DNA from: an uncultured Steroidobacter sp. | GTDB lineage: Bacteria; Pseudomonadota; Gammaproteobacteria; Steroidobacterales; Steroidobacteraceae | Length of the DNA: 64,000 nt | Reading direction: 5' to 3' | NCBI RefSeq assembly: GCF_937958065.1 | Contig: NZ_CALFXI010000119.1 | Coordinates: 1-64,000, forward strand | Part shown: one piece after another, positions 52,761 to 61,142 of the stretch | Numbering within the stretch: the stretch's first letter is position 1 | Layout: each line of letters starts with the position of its first letter | The notes under the pieces: model-generated | What the model saw: the letters and a program-made list of their open reading frames with translations, nothing else | Told to the model about the DNA's origin: nothing | The model's database searches: none | Made by a program: the position numbers and the translations under genes

Positions 52761-54290
52761 CTATCGTCGAGCAACGCCTCGCATCTTCACTGTGCCGAAC
52801 TCGGTGGGCTCGGAGACGACGAGCTCCAGATCCTGATCCAGAAACACGATGTCCAGCACGAATCGATTGATCAGACTCAATCGGTTGAATTCGATTCGCA
52901 GACGTCCGTCCTCGAACCACTCGGCCCGCCCTGCCGTTACGGCTCCGCCATTCACTGTCATCAGGCGGTACTGTCCGTTCATGCCAAGCGGTTGCACGAT
53001 CTTCTCGCCGCTTTCCAGCTCGAGATTGAGAGAGCTCGCGCCCGGATCGGCAAACTCCACCGCCAACGACCGCACTCCCAACGGATTTTTTTCCAGGTTG
53101 TAAACCCGACCTGAAATCTCCCTGGGGATCGTCGGATTGACAGGGGCTCGACGCGCGGGAGGCGCGGCGATTCGACGTAAAGTGTCGGCAAGCTTCGTTT
53201 GGCCGGCCGGATCTGCCGTGAGCGGCTCATCCGAACGCACGGCTTTCAGGATGAACTGGCCGATGTCGTACGGTTCGAAGCCGCCCCCCGTGAAGACGAC
53301 GACGATGTCCTTATCGGGCGTGATGCTGATTCGTTGTCCGCCACCGCCAGTGGCTTCGAACAGGCCTGGTATTCGATGAGGCATCCACCATCCGAGCCCG
53401 TAATCGTTGCTGTCGCTGGCTCTGAAATGATGCTCCACGGAGCTGTCGATCCAGGCCTTCGAGACGACCTGCTGATCCTGCCAGCGACCGCCACGCAGCA
53501 TCATGAGGCCGATTTTGGCCATGTCCCGTGGACGCAGCTGCAGATCGCCCCAACCGTGCGTGATGCCCTTCGCGTCCGCTGGCCAATACACATCTGTGAT
53601 GCCGAGCGGCTCGAATAGGTGCCGGCGGCCGAATTCGAGAGCCGACGTTTGCGTGCCCGACGAGATCGCTGCCGACAGCAGATGAAAATTGGGGCTGCAG
53701 TATCCGAAGCGTGTTCCAGGCTCGGCAATCATCGGCAGGCGTAGAGCATGAGCAACCCAGTCTTGCGCGCTCCGCATCTCGCGAAGCTCGGTTTCTCCAC
53801 CCTGGAACCCGCAGTCGAAGCCCGACCGCATACTCAACAGGTCGCTGAGACGAATTCTTGTGACCGCTTCAGCGGTAGTCGCCGCGCCCTGCGGCCGGAG
53901 CGCCGTGACGAGCGGTTGGTCGGGGCCATGTAGATGCCCCTGCGTCGTAGCAACTCCGATCAGCAGGGAAACGATGCTTTTGGTCACGGAGGCAACGTCG
54001 TGCCTGGTCTCCGGTACGAAAGGATAGAAATATGCATCGAGAACGATGACTCCGTGTCTTACTACCGTGACGCTATGGACATTGAGGTTGTTCGCCAAAG
54101 CGAACTGCAACCCGTCGGCAAGATCTCCCGAGCTCATGCCCTGTGCTTCGGGTGACGACACGGACCAAGCCGTGGTGGGCCACACGATGGGTGCCTCGCG
54201 GCTGCGGTCCTCAGCAACACAGGTCGCACCGGACACGAGCAGCGCCAGCATTCCCAAAACCCGCAGGTCCAACGACTTCATTGCTTGCAT
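52761..54290 (-). CDS. Secreted serine hydrolase (class C beta-lactamase-like)
   Basis: A 509-residue penicillin-binding-protein-like hydrolase. A signal peptide (LRVLGMLALLVSGATCVA) precedes the catalytic domain, with the SxxK motif in DVASVTKSIVSLLIG, the tyrosine region RFGYCSPNFHLLSAAIS, and a third motif region EATGGGGQRISITPDK. A C-terminal beta domain of about 130 residues follows. ATG 54290 has GGAGG at a good distance. It is the last gene after two ABC permease genes; it may act as an esterase or peptidase. No beta-lactam link is implied. Confidence 0.85.
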   Translation of the reverse strand: MQAMKSLDLRVLGMLALLVSGATCVAEDRSREAPIVWPTTAWSVSSPEAQGMSSGDLADGLQFALANNLNVHSVTVVRHGVIVLDAYFYPFVPETRHDVASVTKSIVSLLIGVATTQGHLHGPDQPLVTALRPQGAATTAEAVTRIRLSDLLSMRSGFDCGFQGGETELREMRSAQDWVAHALRLPMIAEPGTRFGYCSPNFHLLSAAISSGTQTSALEFGRRHLFEPLGITDVYWPADAKGITHGWGDLQLRPRDMAKIGLMMLRGGRWQDQQVVSKAWIDSSVEHHFRASDSNDYGLGWWMPHRIPGLFEATGGGGQRISITPDKDIVVVFTGGGFEPYDIGQFILKAVRSDEPLTADPAGQTKLADTLRRIAAPPARRAPVNPTIPREISGRVYNLEKNPLGVRSLAVEFADPGASSLNLELESGEKIVQPLGMNGQYRLMTVNGGAVTAGRAEWFEDGRLRIEFNRLSLINRFVLDIVFLDQDLELVVSEPTEFGTVKMRGVARR

Positions 54291-54323
54291 CCGTGCCTCC
54301 ATCCGTGTCTCCATCCGTGCTTC
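54288..54323. repeat. Three 12-bp tandem repeats at the serine hydrolase start
   Basis: CATCCGTGCCTC, CATCCGTGTCTC and CATCCGTGCTTC follow each other without spacers. On the coding (minus) strand each unit carries an in-frame ATG and GAGGCACGG or a variant, so each repeat offers a start codon with a Shine-Dalgarno-like sequence. Copy-number change by slippage would stay in frame. Confidence 0.75.
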
Positions 54324-54354
54324 CGTCGAACGCATCCTCATCCCAAATCGCTGC

Positions 54355-55524
54355 CTAGCCTGCGCGCAACGCCATTGTCACCGGCATGCGAGCCGCCTTC
54401 AACGCGGGCAGCAAGCCGCCAACGAGACCCATGCCGAGTGCCCATGCGACACCGAGCCCGGCGATCGGCGCCGTGACCGCGAGTTGAAAGCTGAAGCCAA
54501 ATGGACTGGCGGTGAAGCCGTTGAAGAACAACCAGGCGAGCCCCACTCCGATCAAGGCACCCGGCAATGCCAGAAGAAGGGATTCGGCCAGGATGGAGGT
54601 GACGATCGGTCCTGGCGTGAATCCCAGGGCGCACAAGGTCGCCAGTTCACGGCGGCGGCTATCGACGATTGCATATAACGAATTTGCAGCGCCAATGGTC
54701 GCCGCCACGGCCATGATGGCGCCGATGAAATAAGCAGCGAAATTGAGGATCCCGTTGAACCATTTCATGTTCTGTTCAGCCACTTCCGCTTCGCGCCTGG
54801 CTTCGACCCGAAGCGTCGGATTTGCCTTGAGAGCGTCGGTGAGCTGGCTGAATGCTTCGGGGGACTGCAGTAACACGATGACCTGGTTGTAAGCGGTCAT
54901 CCGAAATGCCGATAGGACGGTGTCCGCATCCGCGATGACGACACACACTCCCTCGCCGCTACCAAGATTGAAGTTCCCTACCACCAGCCACTCGGTGCCA
55001 CGCATGACTCGCTTGTCGCCGACCGCGAAGTCCGAGAACTGACGAGTGCATTTGTTGCTGGCAATCAGCTCGTGAAGACCCGACTGAAACATGCGGCCGG
55101 CGGTCAGATGCAACTCCGGTTGCACGTCGGCGTATCCCGCAGTCACGCCGGTGAGTGCAAAGCCCATCGGACCGCCAGTCTCTTTCTTGCGCGCCTGCGT
55201 GAACAATAGTGCCTGTGCCGCAGCCATCGGCTTGCCCGCTGCATTTCGACGTATGCCCGGCAGATCGTAGATCAACGGCAGGAGGTCCTTTCCTATGCTG
55301 CTCTGGAGTGCATTTGCGGCGCCGATACTCGTGAGGACGATCCGATCGGGCCGCACATTTCCCATCGCCTCCCGCCTGGCCCCGACACCCATCGCCAGCA
55401 TCGACACCAGCACTCCAACGGCACATGCAACGCCAATCACAATGGTGAGCACCAATCCCAGGCGTTGCGGGAGGGCGGTCAAATTCATACGCAGCAGGGC
55501 CGAAAACTGTCTGGTGAACTTCAT
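54355..55524 (-). CDS. FtsX/MacB-type ABC transporter permease (second)
   Basis: A 389-residue permease with an N-terminal helix (LGLVLTIVIGVACAVGVLVS), a periplasmic domain of about 220 residues, and three C-terminal helices (FAAYFIGAIMAVAATIGAAN, ILAESLLLALPGALIGVGLA and the last before MALRAG). The block SRRRELATLCALGFTPGPIV is the FtsX-family coupling segment. It lies five bases after the first permease and 64 bp before the serine hydrolase start. No ATP-binding gene is next to it. Confidence 0.9.
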   Translation of the reverse strand: MKFTRQFSALLRMNLTALPQRLGLVLTIVIGVACAVGVLVSMLAMGVGARREAMGNVRPDRIVLTSIGAANALQSSIGKDLLPLIYDLPGIRRNAAGKPMAAAQALLFTQARKKETGGPMGFALTGVTAGYADVQPELHLTAGRMFQSGLHELIASNKCTRQFSDFAVGDKRVMRGTEWLVVGNFNLGSGEGVCVVIADADTVLSAFRMTAYNQVIVLLQSPEAFSQLTDALKANPTLRVEARREAEVAEQNMKWFNGILNFAAYFIGAIMAVAATIGAANSLYAIVDSRRRELATLCALGFTPGPIVTSILAESLLLALPGALIGVGLAWLFFNGFTASPFGFSFQLAVTAPIAGLGVAWALGMGLVGGLLPALKAARMPVTMALRAG

Positions 55525-55529
55525 GAGCG

Positions 55530-56675
55530 TTATCGGCCGGCCAATGCATCGACGATTTTCAATCTGGATGCCCGGAACGCAGAGACGGAAGCACTCAGCA
55601 ATGCGACTACGACCGCTCCCAGCACACCGACCGCAACTACGACCATCGGCATCGACAGCCCAGGCACGAACTTCGCGGCATAAGGGAACACGACCATTGC
55701 GAGCCCGAGACCCAGGATCGCTCCGGCAACGCAGACCGTTACTGCTTCGCCTATCAGCAACAGCAGAACCGCCCGATTCGGGAAGCCCAACGTTTTGAGG
55801 ACGGCCAGTTCGGGCGTTCGCTCGCGAGTCGTTTGCATCATGATCGTGGCCAGCGAGAACAGCAGCGCCACGAGCCCAGCGCTGACGATGGAGCGGATCG
55901 CAAAGTCGAGATCGCCGATCGCCTGCATCTGCTGTTGCGCCAGCTCCTTGAACGAAGCTGTTCTGGTCTCGTGCGGCGAGTTCATGAAGGCGTTGTCGAT
56001 CGCCTCCGAGACTACCGCCGCCTGCTTCGGATCGGCGGCGACGGCGTAGAAGTTGCGCACCGTTCCCTTGTTGAGCGCTCGCGCTTCATCCAGGTACTCA
56101 TAGTTCCCGACGATGTAACCGCCCTGGCCGAGCTCGCGAGCACTGAACGTCCCCACAACGTCGAAGACCCAGGCGCCGGATCCATCGCTCTTAAGAGTAC
56201 TCGACGCGAGAGGGATGCGGTCGCCGACGCGCCACCCGTATTTCGCGGCAATATCGGCATTGATCAGCACGCCGGTGCGCGTTGCGCGAAGAGCTTCGAG
56301 CTCCTTCGGGCCGATGTAGAAGACCTCCGGGATGAGCGTCAACCACACGTCACTGCTCTCGACCGCCAGCACGTAGACCGGCTGTGTGGGCTTCTGATAG
56401 GTGCCGAGCAATCCGTCGGCGAACGCAACGGTCTTCACGCCGGGGACCGACTTGAGGCGCTCGATATCGGCCCGGCGCAAAGGTGCCCCGCCGAAAGCGG
56501 CGGGGGCCACGAAAAGCACATCGCCCCGCGCTCTGGCCACGGCCTCGGACACACCCGTTTTCATTCCCTGCAGGACCCCGAACAGGGCGAAGGCCACGAC
56601 CACTTGCAGGATGGTGAGGAGGGTTCGACCGGGTTTGCGCCAGATCCCGGACCAGATGAGCGGCAGGAATTTCAT
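55530..56675 (-). CDS. FtsX/MacB-type ABC transporter permease (first)
   Basis: A 381-residue permease starting MKFLPLIWSGIWRKPGRTLL, with a first helix ILQVVVAFALFGVLQGM, a periplasmic domain, and three C-terminal helices. The coupling segment TTRERTPELAVLKTLGFPNR is present. ATG 56675 was chosen; it overlaps a TGA from another frame as ATGA, which hints at a lost upstream partner gene. With the second permease it would form a heterodimer needing an ATPase from elsewhere. Confidence 0.88.
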   Translation of the reverse strand: MKFLPLIWSGIWRKPGRTLLTILQVVVAFALFGVLQGMKTGVSEAVARARGDVLFVAPAAFGGAPLRRADIERLKSVPGVKTVAFADGLLGTYQKPTQPVYVLAVESSDVWLTLIPEVFYIGPKELEALRATRTGVLINADIAAKYGWRVGDRIPLASSTLKSDGSGAWVFDVVGTFSARELGQGGYIVGNYEYLDEARALNKGTVRNFYAVAADPKQAAVVSEAIDNAFMNSPHETRTASFKELAQQQMQAIGDLDFAIRSIVSAGLVALLFSLATIMMQTTRERTPELAVLKTLGFPNRAVLLLLIGEAVTVCVAGAILGLGLAMVVFPYAAKFVPGLSMPMVVVAVGVLGAVVVALLSASVSAFRASRLKIVDALAGR

Positions 56676-56740
56676 GCAGGAGCTGCCAGCCGGCCGTCCC
56701 TGAGTCGTTTTTCGTCTGCGGTGCAGCTGAACAGTTGCAT
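56672..56740 (-). pseudogene. Possible 3' remnant of an ABC ATP-binding subunit gene
   Basis: The frame ending at the TGA that overlaps the permease ATG encodes MQLFSCTADEKRLRDGRLAA followed by PA. The ending RLRDGRL resembles the C-terminus of LolD/MacB-type ATPases (consensus close to LRDGRL), and the ATGA overlap is their usual coupling to the permease gene. Nothing resembling Walker motifs lies upstream before the AraC gene at 56890. I read this tentatively as the tail left by a deletion; chance similarity is possible. Confidence 0.3.
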
Positions 56741-56889
56741 ACCCGTCGAGCTTTGATTTTCGCAAGCCGGTGCCACAGGCCCCGGCTCAGCGGGGCGTCT
56801 CGGGTCGATAGTCTGCCCGACGACGCCGCTCAGAGCGAGCGTGCCGACGTGATAAGCAACCCCGGACATTCGTTACAGGCGCCGCTCGA

Positions 56890-57801
56890 TCAAGCGAGAC
56901 CGCGAATGCCCTCGACGTCCCGTATCGGAGGCGCACCAAACATTCGCGCATACTCACGACTGAACTGCGACACGCTCTGGTAGCCGACGCGATACGCAGT
57001 GCTGGCCGCATCGGCGTTCTCGGCAAGCAGAATATGCCGCGCCTCCGTGAGCCGCAGACGCTTCTGATACTGCAGCGGGCTCATGGCGGTGACCGCTTTG
57101 AAATGCTGATGAAACGACGAGGGGCTCATGTTGACCATCGCCGCCAGCTCTTCAATGCGGATCGGCGAGGCGAGCTGGGTTTTGATCTGGCGAATGACCT
57201 GCCCGATCTTGCGGGTGTTGCTGCCGGAGATCGCCATCTGGGCAATCAAGGGACCATACTCGCTGCTCAGCAGGCGATAGTGAAACTCCCGCAGCATCAT
57301 CGGCGCCAGCACCGGGATATCTCTTGGCGTTTCGAGCAGCCGCGCGAGCCTCAGGACGGCCTCCAGAGTCGGCCCATCCGGCGTGCCGACGAACAAGCCA
57401 CGCGTCGTATCGCTGCGGGTCCAACCTGTATCGCCGGAGTGTGCGATGAGCTCGCCGATCTGACGCGGATCGATTTCGATCTGGAGGCAGAGATACGGTC
57501 GCTCCGCGCTCGCCTCTACGACCTGCCCAAGTAGTGGCAGGTCCACCGAAACGGCCAGGAACTGCGGCGGCTCGTAGCGATAGATCTCCTCTTCGAGCAG
57601 CACCTGCTTGGCGCCTTGCAGGATCACGCAGACCGACGGTTGATAGACCGCCGGCAGCGTCATGTTGGGCGCCGACAGCCGGATGCAGAACAAGCCGTTG
57701 ACCGCCGTGGCGTGAACGCCCTCTCCGCTGGAGTATTTCTCGGTGAGCGACGCGAGCTCGCGCCGGCGGTCCAGCTCTATCGTGTTGATTTCAGTATTCA
57801 T
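56890..57801 (-). CDS. AraC-family transcriptional regulator
   Basis: A 303-residue regulator with an AraC_N-type ligand domain (LPAVYQPSVCVILQGAKQVL) and two helix-turn-helix motifs near the C-terminus (IRIEELAAMVNMSPSSFHQH; TAYRVGYQSVSQFSREYARM). ATG 57801 is used; a GTG two codons earlier is possible. It diverges from an SDR gene 161 bp away, and proteins of this subgroup commonly control such a neighbour. Confidence 0.92.
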   Translation of the reverse strand: MNTEINTIELDRRRELASLTEKYSSGEGVHATAVNGLFCIRLSAPNMTLPAVYQPSVCVILQGAKQVLLEEEIYRYEPPQFLAVSVDLPLLGQVVEASAERPYLCLQIEIDPRQIGELIAHSGDTGWTRSDTTRGLFVGTPDGPTLEAVLRLARLLETPRDIPVLAPMMLREFHYRLLSSEYGPLIAQMAISGSNTRKIGQVIRQIKTQLASPIRIEELAAMVNMSPSSFHQHFKAVTAMSPLQYQKRLRLTEARHILLAENADAASTAYRVGYQSVSQFSREYARMFGAPPIRDVEGIRGLA

Positions 57802-57962
57802 TTGCACGCGACCATACGCCCAACCGGGCGTGACCTCAATGGCTCGCTACTGGCTTTTGTAGGAATGGGCAATCACTGAATAGGTCTCGGCATCGCTCGC
57901 GGCGAGCCGCGGTAACAGACTTTCTCCCCAGACGAGCCCCCACTCAACAAGGAGAAAGCATC

Positions 57963-58718
57963 ATGTCCATCCCAACTGACTCCGTCGCCGGCAAAGTCGT
58001 TCTCATCACCGGCGCCAGCAGCGGCATTGGCGAAGCCACCGCCCGAATGCTTGCCACGAACGGTGCCAAAGTCGTTCTCGGCGCGCGCCGCACCGACCGC
58101 CTGCAGAAGATCGTCTCCGAAATCCGCGAGCGTGGCGGCACCGCCGAGTATCGCGCTCTCGATGTCGCCAACCGCGAAGACGTGAACGCGTTCGTCGCGT
58201 TCGCTGTGGAGAAGTTCGGACGCGTCGACGTGATCTTCAACAACGCCGGCGTGATGCCCGTGTCCCCGATGAACGCGCTGAAGACGGACGAATGGGACCG
58301 CATCATAGACGTCAACATCCGTGGCGTACTGAACGGCATCGCTGCCGTGCTTCCCCGGATGCAGGCGCAAGGCAGCGGCCACATCATCAACACCGCCTCG
58401 ACGGGCGCACATGCCGTCGGCGCCCAGTTCGGCGTGTACTGCGCCAGTAAGTATGCCGTGCGGGCGATCACTGAAGGACTGCGCCAGGAGATGGATACGG
58501 TGCGCGTTACGTTGATCTCGCCGGGCGTGACCGAATCGGAGCTCGGCTCGGACATCACGGTCGACAGCACTGCCACTGCCGTGAAGCAACTGCGCAGCAT
58601 CGCACTGTCACCTGACGCCATCGCACGCGCCGTGCTCTATGCCATCTCCCAGCCTGCCGATGTCGACGTGAACGAAATGATCATCCGCACCGTGCGTAGC
58701 GCAGGGCATGCGTTCTGA
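57963..58718 (+). CDS. Short-chain dehydrogenase/reductase
   Basis: A 251-residue NAD(P)-dependent oxidoreductase. The cofactor motif is VVLITGASSGIGEATARML, with NNAG in VDVIFNNAGVMPVSP, the catalytic Ser in NTASTGAHAV, and YCASK as the YxxxK pair. The Arg after the first strand (GARRTDRL) favours NADP(H). Divergent AraC regulation is likely. The substrate is not evident. Confidence 0.92.
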   Translation: MSIPTDSVAGKVVLITGASSGIGEATARMLATNGAKVVLGARRTDRLQKIVSEIRERGGTAEYRALDVANREDVNAFVAFAVEKFGRVDVIFNNAGVMPVSPMNALKTDEWDRIIDVNIRGVLNGIAAVLPRMQAQGSGHIINTASTGAHAVGAQFGVYCASKYAVRAITEGLRQEMDTVRVTLISPGVTESELGSDITVDSTATAVKQLRSIALSPDAIARAVLYAISQPADVDVNEMIIRTVRSAGHAF

Positions 58719-58754
58719 TGATGGTTATCGGATAGGAACTGGATAGGAGAAGCA

Positions 58755-58791
58755 GGGAAGGGACAGCTTGAGTCGTGGGCTGTCTCTTCCC
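58755..58791. terminator. Hairpin between the convergent SDR and cupin genes
   Basis: GGGAAGGGACAGC (58755-58767) pairs with GCTGTCTCTTCCC (58779-58791), 13 bp with one G-T wobble, around an 11-base loop. It lies 36 bases past the SDR stop and 89 bases from the cupin stop. Confidence 0.65.
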
Positions 58792-58880
58792 TCCGGTGCT
58801 GAAGTCTGCCTGTCACGAATTTCGCGTCGTCCAGCAACGTCCACATAAGCTGGGCGAAACGACGATTGACCGACGCGCCA

Positions 58881-59333
58881 TCAATACGGCGAGCCATCCT
58901 TGTGCACGAACCGCCCATCCGCGTTCGAGCTCATGATGTCCACATCCGAGCAGGTCGTGACATCTTCCCTCTGGCGCGACCCCACCTCCAGATACACCGC
59001 GACCGTCGACGACCTGTTGATCATGTGATGACCATTGCCCGTCCCCTTCGGGAACGCCGCGCAGTCGCCTTTGCGTAGGATCGTCTCGCCATCGTCCTCG
59101 ATGAGCGTGAGCTCACCTTCGAGGATGTATACGAACTCGTCTTCGTGGCTGTGCCAGTGACGTTGGCTCGACCAGTTGCCGGGCGGCAGGGTCATTAAAT
59201 TTACGCCGAAGTCTCGCAAGCCGCCGGCGTCGCCCAGGCGGCGGCGAGTGCGTTCCGCGCAGGGAGCGTCGAACGGCGGTGGATACGGGCAGCCTTTCCG
59301 CACGGGCACGGTGGAGAGATCGATTTTTGGCAT
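58881..59333 (-). CDS. Cupin-domain protein
   Basis: A 150-residue single-cupin protein. Cupin motif 1 is WHSHEDEFVYILEGELTL with His and Glu ligands; motif 2 is DCAAFPKGTGNGHHMINRSS. ATG 59333 (MPKIDLSTVPVRKGCPYPPP) was chosen; the longer frame upstream is Arg-rich with no support. It follows the YdeI-like gene on the same strand with a 109-bp gap that contains a strong palindrome. Function of the cupin is not predictable. Confidence 0.85.
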   Translation of the reverse strand: MPKIDLSTVPVRKGCPYPPPFDAPCAERTRRRLGDAGGLRDFGVNLMTLPPGNWSSQRHWHSHEDEFVYILEGELTLIEDDGETILRKGDCAAFPKGTGNGHHMINRSSTVAVYLEVGSRQREDVTTCSDVDIMSSNADGRFVHKDGSPY

Positions 59334-59408
59334 GGCGCGCCTCCAGCAACGATCGGCTTCGGAGTGGATCGAGATAGTACCGAAGCAGCGCGCCACTGGG
59401 CGAACTGG

Positions 59409-59426
59409 ACGTTTCCGCGGAAACGT
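59409..59426. promoter_or_regulatory. 18-bp perfect palindrome upstream of the cupin gene
   Basis: ACGTTTCCGCGGAAACGT is an exact palindrome with no spacer, 76 bp before the cupin ATG and 17 bp after the YdeI-like stop. LacI-type regulators bind spacerless CG-centred palindromes of this form. It could also fold as a hairpin ending the upstream transcript. Confidence 0.5.
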
Positions 59427-59442
59427 TTGTAAAGCAACCCGA

Positions 59443-60090
59443 TCAGCCGCGCTTGCTCGATGTCTTCCGTTTCGCCGCCGTCGCCTTCTCCCGCTGGGGA
59501 ACGATCGTCTCGCCTCTCGCCAGCATCGCCACCAACGTCTCGATCTTCTTCGCACGCCCCGCCGGCGTCTTCATGTTGTTGGTGCGAAACGTGAGCGCAA
59601 ACAGGTTCTGGCGATTGAGGGATTCAAACGTCTTGCGCGCACGAGCGTTGGCATAGATGGCGGCGCGCAAATCCTCCGGAATGGTGTCTGCAGAGGCACT
59701 GCGCATCGGTGCGTAAGCCGCATCCCATCGGCCGTCCGACTTCGCTGCATCGATGTGCTTCTGGCCATGAGGCGTCATCCGCCCCGCCGCGATCAGCCGC
59801 GCGACGTTTTCGCGATTGATGTGACTCCAGATGCTCTTCGGCTTGCGCGGCGAGTAGCGCTGCAGGAACGAAATATCGTCATAAGCCTTGCGAATCCCAT
59901 CGATCCAGCCCCAGCACAGCACCACATCCAGGGCCTCTGCATAGGTCACCGTCGGCTTGCCGGAGTCCTTCTTATAGACGCGCAGCCACAACTCGGACTC
60001 GCGGTCGTGATGCTTGCTCAGCCATTTCTCGAATTCCGCCGCCGAGCGGAAGCTCTTGATCTTTTCTGGATCGGGGATGATCTGGGGCAT
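59443..60090 (-). CDS. YdeI/OmpD-associated-family protein
   Basis: A 215-residue protein. The family hallmarks are FEKWLSKHHDRESELWLRVY, TYAEALDVVLCWGWIDGIRK, FLQRYSPRKPKSIWSHINRE and IPEDLRAAIYANARARKTFE. It ends in a Lys/Arg-rich tail. The YdeI family has been linked to peptide or stress resistance in enterobacteria, but the biochemical role is open. It diverges from the cyclase gene start at 60221. Confidence 0.88.
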   Translation of the reverse strand: MPQIIPDPEKIKSFRSAAEFEKWLSKHHDRESELWLRVYKKDSGKPTVTYAEALDVVLCWGWIDGIRKAYDDISFLQRYSPRKPKSIWSHINRENVARLIAAGRMTPHGQKHIDAAKSDGRWDAAYAPMRSASADTIPEDLRAAIYANARARKTFESLNRQNLFALTFRTNNMKTPAGRAKKIETLVAMLARGETIVPQREKATAAKRKTSSKRG

Positions 60091-60220
60091 GTCCGTTTTG
60101 CGCCTTGCGCCTGTCCGTCATTGCCTGCAGTGTAACTTAACTGCTCTTCAATTCTTCTCGATGGTGCCGGGCCGACGGCTCGGGGATACTGAGCATCACT
60201 GTTTCGGTCGAGGTAGTTCG

Positions 60221-61138
60221 ATGAGCGCTCCGGGCCAGCAAAAGCGTGTGCAGTTCGATTTCGAAGTCGAGTTCCTGAATGGCGGCGGCCTGCAGGGACA
60301 GGGGTTCCGGCTGGACATCGAGGGCGACGATATCGATGACAGCGCGCTGGCGCAGTACGTCATCCAGGACCTGCGCTTGCTGATGGTCGGACGGCTGGCG
60401 ATCCTGAACAAGACCATCATCGTCGAACCTCACAAGCGCTCGCGCGCGGGCGCCACTACCGAAGCTGCAAAAAGTGCCGCCACACTCATCGATCTCAGTC
60501 ACACGATCGAAGACGGCATGATCACGTACAAGGGGCTGCCGGCGCCGCTCATTTGCGATCATCTCAGTCGGGAGCAATCCCGGCAGATCTACGCACCCGG
60601 GACGGAATTTCAGATCGGCAAGATCACCATGGTTTCGAACACCGGCACGTACATCGACAGCCCGTTCCATCGTTTCGCCGACGGCACCGACATCGCAGGC
60701 TTGACGTTGAACACGCTGGTTGGATTGGACGCGGTGGTCGTGCACGCTGACGGCATGTCAGGCCGCGCGATTCCAGCCGAGGCGTTCGGTGCTGTTGATG
60801 TGCGCGGGAAAGCGGTGTTGGTTCACACGGGCTGGTCGCGACACTGGCGCACGGATCAGTACTTCGAGGGTCATCCCTTCCTGACCGCGGCGGCTGCGGA
60901 GTATCTGAAACAGGAAGGCGCGAAGCTCGTCGGCATCGATTCTTTCAACATCGACGACGTGAGCGGCGGACATCGGCCCGTTCATACCACGCTGCTCGGG
61001 GCAGGCATTCCCATCGTCGAGCACATGCGAGGACTGGAACTGGTGCCGGCGACGGGCGCAACGTTCACGGCCGTGCCGCCGAAGGTCAAGGGAATGGGAA
61101 CATTCCCAGTGCGTGCATTCGCGACCATTCCCGGTTGA
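60221..61138 (+). CDS. Cyclase-family (kynurenine formamidase-like) hydrolase with extra N-terminal domain
   Basis: A 305-residue protein in two parts. Residues 1-75 form a small domain (RVQFDFEVEFLNGGGLQGQG, then LDIEGDDIDDSALAQYVIQD) that I do not recognise. Residues 80-305 are a cyclase-family domain: TLIDLSHTIEDGMITYKGLP and the metal region SNTGTYIDSPFHRFADGTDI, where the usual GTHxDxPxH shows Tyr for the first His. ATG 60221 has GAGG upstream. The frame runs back to 60014, but that part overlaps the divergent gene's 5' end and is not needed. Confidence 0.8.
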   Translation: MSAPGQQKRVQFDFEVEFLNGGGLQGQGFRLDIEGDDIDDSALAQYVIQDLRLLMVGRLAILNKTIIVEPHKRSRAGATTEAAKSAATLIDLSHTIEDGMITYKGLPAPLICDHLSREQSRQIYAPGTEFQIGKITMVSNTGTYIDSPFHRFADGTDIAGLTLNTLVGLDAVVVHADGMSGRAIPAEAFGAVDVRGKAVLVHTGWSRHWRTDQYFEGHPFLTAAAAEYLKQEGAKLVGIDSFNIDDVSGGHRPVHTTLLGAGIPIVEHMRGLELVPATGATFTAVPPKVKGMGTFPVRAFATIPG

Positions 61139-61142
61139 CGCG

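Noticed and set aside
60014..60220. Upstream extension of the cyclase-family gene
   Set aside because: It overlaps the 5' end of the divergent YdeI-like gene and has no domain-like content; ATG 60221 has a ribosome site.
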